Below are positions 59,324-64,000 of a DNA stretch of 64,000 nt, piece after piece (the stretch's first letter is position 1; each line of letters starts with the position of its first letter). This DNA is from Acidimicrobiales bacterium (GTDB taxonomy: Bacteria > Actinomycetota > Acidimicrobiia > Acidimicrobiales > Aldehydirespiratoraceae): assembly GCA_029246685.1 (NCBI GenBank), contig JAQWMR010000016.1, positions 646,877-710,876 of the forward strand, read 5' to 3'. The translations under genes and the position numbers were made by a program. The notes below the pieces were generated by a model. It did not search any database and was not told the origin of the DNA. It was given only the letters and a program-made list of their open reading frames with translations.

Positions 59324-60031
59324 ATGGCGAATCCAGAACTTGATCTCCGGCCAGTAGTCCAGCTCGACGACGAGGCGCGCGGCGATTTCGTCGTGAAGGT
59401 GTACCAACACCTGATGGCGGCCATCGTCGCCTTCATCGGTGTCGAAGCGCTGTTCTTCGCGACCGGCCTGGCGGAGGGCATCTACAACTTCGTTTCCGGC
59501 GGCGGAGTGCGCTGGCTGGTGATTCTCGGCGCGTTCATGGTCGGCCAGACGATGGCCGCCAACGCGGCCTCTGATCTGCTCAACCCGCAGAAGCAGTACG
59601 GCGCCCTCCTCGGTGCCGTGGTGCTCGAGGCATTCATCTTCGCCCCGATGCTCTACTACTTCTTCAACGTCGAGGGTGGCGGCACCACGGTAGCCGCCGC
59701 AGCACTCCTCACGGGAGTCGCGTTCGCCGCCCTCACGGTCATCGGCTTCGTCACCCGCAAGGACCTCTCGTTCATGCGGCCGATGCTGATGTTCGGTGGC
59801 GTCTGCGCGCTGGTCTTGATCGGCGGCGCCGTCATCTTCGGCTTCGAGCTCGGGATCTGGTTCTCGGTTGCGATGATCGCGTTCGCCGGCGGCTCGATCC
59901 TCTACCAGACACAGACGATCATCCGCCAGTACCCGTCGCAGGCCTACGTGGCCGGCTCGCTGGCGTTGTTCATGTCGGTGATGACCCTGTTCTGGTACGT
60001 GCTGCGCCTCCTCGGCCAGCTCCGCAACTAG
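59324..60031 (+). CDS. BAX inhibitor-1 family membrane protein
   Basis: A 235-residue protein with seven hydrophobic helices of the BI-1/YccA/TMBIM family, proton-sensitive calcium-leak or membrane stress proteins. Typical pieces are VYQHLMAAIVAFIGVEALFF, GVAFAALTVIGFVTRKDLSFM and the terminal FMSVMTLFWYVLRLLG. TACCCT (59311-59316) lies 7 nt before the ATG, suggesting a leaderless transcript. Confidence 0.87.
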   Translation: MANPELDLRPVVQLDDEARGDFVVKVYQHLMAAIVAFIGVEALFFATGLAEGIYNFVSGGGVRWLVILGAFMVGQTMAANAASDLLNPQKQYGALLGAVVLEAFIFAPMLYYFFNVEGGGTTVAAAALLTGVAFAALTVIGFVTRKDLSFMRPMLMFGGVCALVLIGGAVIFGFELGIWFSVAMIAFAGGSILYQTQTIIRQYPSQAYVAGSLALFMSVMTLFWYVLRLLGQLRN

Positions 60032-60043
60032 CGGAGCAGCCGC

Positions 60044-60442
60044 CTACACGGCCAGCGCCACGTCAAGCGCCTCATCGACCGTCGACACCAGGTGGATGGT
60101 GACCACGTCGCGGACCTCGTCCGAGATGTCGTCGACGTCCCGTCCGTTGGCGATCGGCAGGATCACGTCGGTCACGCCGGCTCGGTGGGCGGCGAGAACC
60201 TTCTCCTTCACGCCGCCGATCGGCAGCACTCGGCCGCGCAGTGTGACCTCACCGGTCATCGCGACGTCGCCCCGCACGCGCTGATCGCAGAGGAGGCTGA
60301 CCAGCGCCACGGTCATCGCGACGCCCGCCGACGGTCCGTCCTTCAGCGTCGCGCCGGCCGGGAAATGCACATGGAAGCGCCGGTCGTCCGGAAGTTCTAC
60401 ACCGAGGCGGTCGGCATTCGCCCGCAGGAAGCTGAGCGCGAT
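60044..60442 (-). pseudogene. Lon protease, C-terminal proteolytic domain remnant
   Basis: The frame encodes the Lon peptidase domain from IALSFLRANADRLG to the stop: HVHFPAGATLKDGPSAG with the catalytic Ser, VAMTGEVTLRGRVLPIGG, and VKEKVLAAHRAG with the catalytic Lys. The ATPase and N-terminal domains (about 600 residues) are missing. A TAG at 60443-60445 interrupts the frame exactly where Lon proteins continue upstream with MQES. A GTG-started 108-residue product is conceivable but would lack its regulatory domain. Confidence 0.75.
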
Positions 60443-60529
60443 CTAGCCCGACTCCTGCATGCCGTCGTCGCTACAGGCCCCCGCGAGGAGGCTCAGCGCG
60501 ACGCCAACAGCAACCAGGCGGCGGATCAC
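60443..60529 (-). CDS. 28-residue lipoprotein-like micro-ORF coupled to mftC
   Basis: The GTG start overlaps the mftC stop (GTGA). The peptide has a basic start, a hydrophobic core (LVAVGVALSLLAGAC) with a canonical lipobox LAGAC, and a short mature tail CSDDGMQESG. As a lipoprotein the product would be a 10-residue lipopeptide. The last residues MQES are also what Lon sequences carry immediately before the remnant that follows, so the ORF may be an accidental fusion of a lipoprotein start to a Lon fragment, cut by the TAG. Real expression is unproven. Confidence 0.4.
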   Translation of the reverse strand: MIRRLVAVGVALSLLAGACSDDGMQESG

Positions 60530-61695
60530 TTCCGACCAAGGAACGCGACCGGCGCGGATCGTGAGTGATCGGCGCCAACCGGCCGAGCTTGACGATCCGC
60601 GGCCTCGACGAGGGGCTCACCATGGCCGAGCACACACTCGGGATCCGGGCCATCGAGCGGGATACCGGTGAAGAACTTCGCGGCCATGCAACCGCCCTGG
60701 CACGCATCGAAGTGGCCGCACGACGCGCACGCGCCGGCCGACTGCGGCTCCCGGAGCTCGAGGAACAGATCACTCTCCTGCCATACCTTCTGAAACCCAC
60801 CCTCGTCGCGTACGGAGCCAGCCAGAAACTCGTCGTGGAGGACGAACGGGCAGGCGTAGACGTCGCCGAGCGGATCGATCAGGCAGACCACCCGGCCGGC
60901 GCCGCACAGGTTGAGACCCGGCAACGCTTCGCCCAGTGCCGAGAGGTGAAAGAAGGAGTCGCCGGTGAGCACGTCGGGCCGGTCGAGCAGCCATTGGTAG
61001 AGCTCGCGCTGCTGCTGATCGGTGGGGTGGAGTTCGTGCCAGCTGTCCGCGCCTCGGCCGGACGGGCGGAACCGAGTGAGCCGAAGCTGGGCGCCGTAGT
61101 GATCGGCCATCGCCTTGAACTCGTCGACCTGCGGGATGTTGTGGCGGGTCATGACGACCGAGATCTTGAACTCGCCGAAACCGGCGTCGTGCAGGTGCTC
61201 CATCGCCTGCACCGCGGTCGCGAAAGAGCCCTCGCCGCGCACGTGGTCGTTCGTCTCGGCATCGGAACCGTCGATCGAGATCTGGACGTCGACGTAGTCC
61301 ATCTCAGCCAACTTGGCCGCGACGTCGGCATCGATCCGCGAGCCGTTGGTCGAGAATTTCACGCCCACGTCGTGGTCCACCGCGTACTCGACGAGGTGCC
61401 AGAAGTCGGGTCGGATCGTGGGCTCGCCTCCGCCGATGTTGATGTAGAAGACCTGCATCCGTTGAAGCTCGTCGATGACGGCTTCCGCTTCCGCAGTCGA
61501 GAGCTCGCGCGGATCGCGGCGCCCGCTCGACGAGAGACAGTGCACGCACTGGAGATTGCAGGCGTAGGTCAGCTCCCAGGTGAGACAGATCGGCGCGTCG
61601 AGCCCGCGCTTCATCTGGTCGCCAAGGCCGCTCTGCTTCACCGGCGACAAGACGAGATTGTCGGGTCGGGATTCGCGGATACCCATGTCGGTCAT
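60526..61695 (-). CDS. mftC: Mycofactocin maturase MftC (radical SAM/SPASM)
   Basis: A 389-residue radical SAM enzyme that decarboxylates the MftA C-terminal tyrosine and forms the Val-Tyr crosslink. The 4Fe-4S motif is CNLQCVHC near residue 46, GGGEPT is near residue 90, and the SPASM cysteines follow in LCGAGRVVCL, VYACPF and ACASCGHFDACQGGC. ATG overlaps the mftB stop (ATGA). The C-terminal tail ends GRK. It acts together with MftB on the precursor peptide. Confidence 0.95.
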   Translation of the reverse strand: MTDMGIRESRPDNLVLSPVKQSGLGDQMKRGLDAPICLTWELTYACNLQCVHCLSSSGRRDPRELSTAEAEAVIDELQRMQVFYINIGGGEPTIRPDFWHLVEYAVDHDVGVKFSTNGSRIDADVAAKLAEMDYVDVQISIDGSDAETNDHVRGEGSFATAVQAMEHLHDAGFGEFKISVVMTRHNIPQVDEFKAMADHYGAQLRLTRFRPSGRGADSWHELHPTDQQQRELYQWLLDRPDVLTGDSFFHLSALGEALPGLNLCGAGRVVCLIDPLGDVYACPFVLHDEFLAGSVRDEGGFQKVWQESDLFLELREPQSAGACASCGHFDACQGGCMAAKFFTGIPLDGPDPECVLGHGEPLVEAADRQARPVGADHSRSAPVAFLGRK

Positions 61696-61976
61696 GCGGT
61701 CACCAAGAAGTCGGAGGCGGCAAGCGAAGCAAGCGCCTTTTCGAAGGAAGGCCAGCGCCGCTGATCGATCTCAGCCGCGTCGAACGCCGCGCGCACGCTG
61801 TCGTGACCGTCGAGCGACTCGACGAGCGCGACGAGTTCGGGCGCACGAAGGAAATTCAGCCGCCGATTGCCGTAGTGGTAGGCGAGCGCGCCGAACGGCT
61901 CGGGCCGCAGCGCGACGCGGTCGTGCAACCGGTAGGCGGTGGTCGCGTCGAACGTCACCGACTTAGTAGACGCCAC
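61692..61976 (-). CDS. mftB: Mycofactocin precursor recognition protein MftB
   Basis: A 94-residue PqqD-like chaperone that binds the MftA leader and presents it to MftC. The signature is YRLHDRVALRPEPFGALAYHYGNRRLNFL. The GTG at 61976 lies inside the end of mftA, giving 14 nt overlap; a GTG six codons later (61958), after the mftA stop, would also fit and gives a more usual N-terminus. The 3' end overlaps mftC. Confidence 0.92.
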   Translation of the reverse strand: MASTKSVTFDATTAYRLHDRVALRPEPFGALAYHYGNRRLNFLRAPELVALVESLDGHDSVRAAFDAAEIDQRRWPSFEKALASLAASDFLVTA

Positions 61977-62082
61977 ACATCCCGTCGATGGAGATCTCCT
62001 CGACGAGCAACTCTTCCTCGACGAGTTCGACGGCGTCGGCGGAGTCGTTGACGGTCTCTTCCTGGACGTCGGTCGGTTCCAT
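61963..62082 (-). CDS. mftA: Mycofactocin precursor peptide MftA
   Basis: A 39-residue precursor ending in the diagnostic IDGMCGVY, whose terminal Val-Tyr becomes the cofactor. The leader is acidic (VEEELLVEEISIDG) as usual. A strong GAGGAGG ribosome binding site lies 5 nt before the ATG, consistent with high expression of a peptide substrate. A TACGGT box lies about 45 nt upstream (62127-62132). The gene is too short for routine gene finders. It heads the overlapping mftABC operon. Confidence 0.95.
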   Translation of the reverse strand: MEPTDVQEETVNDSADAVELVEEELLVEEISIDGMCGVY

Positions 62083-62138
62083 GGCGGCCTCCTCGATGCG
62101 GCAGCTGTCAGCGTGCCTGAACGTACACCGTAGGCCAG

Positions 62139-62594
62139 TCAGACACGAGCGAGGCGGGGCACCTCGTCAGCAGGCACCGCCGGGGACCAGAGCCAGCCCT
62201 GTGCCCGGCGACAGCCCAACTCGAGCAGCATCTCCACCTGCTCCTGCTCCTCCACGCCCTCGGCCACGACATCGAGGCCGAGCCCGCGGCTCAGCCAGAC
62301 GATGGTGCGAACGATCTCGCGATCGGTTGCGCTTGTGACAATGCCACTCACGAACGAGCGGTCGATCTTGAGCGTGTCGACCGGTAGGTGCTTCAGGCGG
62401 GCCAGCGAACTGAAACCCGTGCCGAAGTCGTCGACGGCCACTTCCACGCCGAGGTCACGCACGGCACCGAGTGCGTCGATCGCCGTCTCGGGATCGAGCA
62501 TGAGTGACCGCTCGGTGATCTCCACGCAGAGAAGATCGGCGGGAATCGAGAAGGTGTCGAGCGCTTCGGCGATCTGCTTGGCGAGTTCGCTCGA
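62139..62594 (-). pseudogene. EAL domain (cyclic-di-GMP phosphodiesterase), C-terminal remnant
   Basis: The frame contains the second half of an EAL domain: CVEITERSLM, VAVDDFGTGFSSLARLKHLPVDTLKIDRSFV, VVAEGVEE and the final QGWLWSPAVPADE. The first third, including the EALLRW glutamate motif, and any sensory or GGDEF part are missing, and an in-frame TAA sits at 62595-62597. Several catalytic positions (DDFGTG, KID, EGVE) remain, but a protein this short is unlikely to fold. It is immediately upstream of the mftA promoter. Confidence 0.75.
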
Positions 62595-62724
62595 TTATTC
62601 AGGGGTGCGGGGCACGAAAACTCTTCACAGGCGGGGTTACCTGAAGAATCGGCCCGGTGAACGCTGTTATTAGGGCTCGCACCAGCGGTTTCGGTACGTT
62701 GACCGCACCACGAGGGGAGGCCAC

Positions 62725-63762
62725 ATGGAACTCGACATCATGTCCGGGGCGATGGAGCTGCACGAGATGCAGGGGCACGCCAGAGCAGTAGAGGACGCCG
62801 GGTTCTCCACGATGTGGCTCACAGAGTCCGGCCGTACGGCTTATTTGTCCGCTGCGGCCGCCGGCCTTGCGACGGAACGGCTCGGCATCGGGACTGCCGT
62901 GGCAGTCGCCTTCCCCCGCAGCCCGATGATCACCGCATCGGTCGCCTGGGAGCTGTCCGATGCAACCGGAGGGCGCTTCACGCTCGGCCTCGGCACCCAG
63001 ATCAAGGCCCATATCGAGCGCCGCTACTCCGCCGCATACGCCCCTCCCGGACCGCGAATGAAGGAGTACGTCCAGTCGCTGCAGGCGATCTTCCGCGCCT
63101 TTCGCGGCGACGAGAAGCTCGACTTCGACGGCGAGTACTACTCGTTCTCACTCCTCCCTGCGCAATGGTCACCCGGTCCGATCGGTGCTCCGGACCCAAA
63201 GATCTTCGTCAGCGCCGTCCTGCCATGGATGAGCCGCATGGCCGGCGAAGTCTGCGACGGCATTCACATCCATCCGTTCAACTCGGCTGCCTACGTCTCA
63301 GACGTGCAGCGTCCCCATGTGGAAGAGGGCGTTTCCCGCGGCGGCCGCAACCTCAGCGATGTCATCTTCGAGATCCCGGTGATGACACCGGTCGGCGACA
63401 CGGACGAGGAACTCGCCGAGACCCGCGAACACGCACGACAGATGATCGCCTTCTACGGATCCACCCGGACCTACTCCCCCGTATTCGAGACGCACGGGTA
63501 TGACGGCCTCTCCGACCAACTCCATGCGAAGCAGCGCGAGGGCGATCTCGCCGGCATGGTCAGCCTCATCACGGACGATGTCCTCGACCACTACACCGTC
63601 TCCGGTTCATGGTCGACGCTCGGCGCGAACCTCGTCGATCGTTACAAGGAGGTAGCCCCGAGCACACGTCTGATGACCTACACCGCCTCCGGTCAGCTGC
63701 GGAAGCACCCGGACATCCTCGACCGGTGGGCCCAAGTGGCCCGAGACGTCGCCGCCGCCTGA
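62725..63762 (+). CDS. Luciferase-like F420-dependent oxidoreductase
   Basis: A 345-residue TIM-barrel luciferase-like monooxygenase. The opening is LDIMSGAMELHEMQGHARAVEDAGFSTMWLTES, then LGIGTAVAVAFPRSP, FTLGLGTQIKAH and DFDGEYY. It matches the actinobacterial F420-dependent subgroup near MSMEG_2256 (from memory). GGGGAGG precedes the ATG. No F420 biosynthesis genes are in the window. It converges with the DUF2237 gene, stops only 2 nt apart. Confidence 0.83.
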   Translation: MELDIMSGAMELHEMQGHARAVEDAGFSTMWLTESGRTAYLSAAAAGLATERLGIGTAVAVAFPRSPMITASVAWELSDATGGRFTLGLGTQIKAHIERRYSAAYAPPGPRMKEYVQSLQAIFRAFRGDEKLDFDGEYYSFSLLPAQWSPGPIGAPDPKIFVSAVLPWMSRMAGEVCDGIHIHPFNSAAYVSDVQRPHVEEGVSRGGRNLSDVIFEIPVMTPVGDTDEELAETREHARQMIAFYGSTRTYSPVFETHGYDGLSDQLHAKQREGDLAGMVSLITDDVLDHYTVSGSWSTLGANLVDRYKEVAPSTRLMTYTASGQLRKHPDILDRWAQVARDVAAA

Positions 63763-63764
63763 GG

Positions 63765-64000
63765 TCAGTTGTCGGCGTCGATGGCGTGGGCGCGCAACGT
63801 CTGGAGCGGGACGACGTCCAGCGCACGCTCATGCGTCGCACTGAGGCGAACCGGCGCCGCCGCGCCTGCAAGGGCAGCCTCGAGCCACCGCGCGGCGCAG
63901 ACACACCACCCATCGCCCGGCTGAAGTCCGGCGAAGCCCCACTCGGGCCGCGGGGTGGACAAGTCATTACCGGCGTCCTTGGAGAACTCGAGAAACCGCG
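63765..64000 (-). CDS. DUF2237 family protein, partial (5' end outside window)
   Basis: The visible 77 residues match the second half of DUF2237: FLEFSKDAGNDLSTPRPEWGF, GDGWCVCAARWLEA and ATHERALDVVPLQTLRAHA. The family is about 120 residues with several conserved cysteines and no known function. The start codon lies beyond the window. Confidence 0.82.
   Translation of the reverse strand, partial: RFLEFSKDAGNDLSTPRPEWGFAGLQPGDGWCVCAARWLEAALAGAAAPVRLSATHERALDVVPLQTLRAHAIDADN

Noticed and set aside
62598..62724. Possible integron attC or phage attachment site between the EAL remnant and the luciferase-like gene
   Set aside because: No paired inverse-core and core sites, no integrase, and no duplicated flank could be seen. 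It is best read as plain intergenic DNA.

Overview
The window is high-GC DNA from an actinobacterium, most likely a marine or soil Acidimicrobiia relative. This is inferred from the actinobacterial ribosomal/RNA-polymerase gene order, a DevR-like response regulator, many leaderless-looking promoters with TAnnnT boxes 6-7 nt before start codons, a complete set of mycofactocin genes, and an F420-type luciferase-like enzyme. Family names come from recognising motifs in the translations; no database search was possible.

Positions 1-4,770 hold the edge of a NarL/DevR-type regulator, a CobW GTPase coupled to an amidohydrolase, and two exported single-SLH proteins. From 4,788 to 32,352 the minus strand carries the growth-machinery backbone in classical order: tRNA-Thr, tRNA-Met, tRNA-Trp, secE, nusG, rplK, rplA, rplJ, rplL, rpoB, rpoC, rpsL, rpsG, fusA, tuf, rpsJ. 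Unrelated cassettes interrupt it: an ECF sigma/anti-sigma pair and two membrane proteins after tRNA-Met, a tyrosine phosphatase between rplL and rpoB, and a catabolic operon (acyl-CoA ligase; class II aldolase, amidohydrolase, carboxylesterase, SDR, VOC) between rpoC and rpsL. rpsJ ends the unit at a strong terminator, separated from the rest of the S10 operon.

From 32,353 to 43,776 come a membrane protein with SMC/ABC-like ATPase ends, an enoyl-CoA hydratase, an MFS transporter, the operon mmcQ-like/mftF/serine hydrolase, a D-aminoacylase-like amidohydrolase, a scar of broken genes (dioxygenase and acyltransferase), and a MoxR/VWA pair.

From 43,794 to 62,082 the mycofactocin system dominates. 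mftA, B, C, D, E and F all lie on the minus strand in canonical order, but spread over 25 kb instead of one operon. Two NDMA-type alcohol dehydrogenases and an SDR of the class that uses this cofactor sit between mftF and mftE. mftE is embedded in an apparent operon znuC-zur-hydrolase-mftE-SDR that starts at a divergent znuC/znuA promoter with two Zur-box-like sites, suggesting a zinc link. Interleaved are znuAB, a TauD-like oxygenase, two acyl-CoA dehydrogenases, a CoA transferase, a BI-1 protein and a YbaY-like lipoprotein. The mftABC block is bracketed by truncated EAL and Lon genes.

The window ends with an F420-type monooxygenase and a partial DUF2237 gene. A small dispersed palindromic repeat with core GGGGTCAGACCCC recurs in four intergenic gaps.
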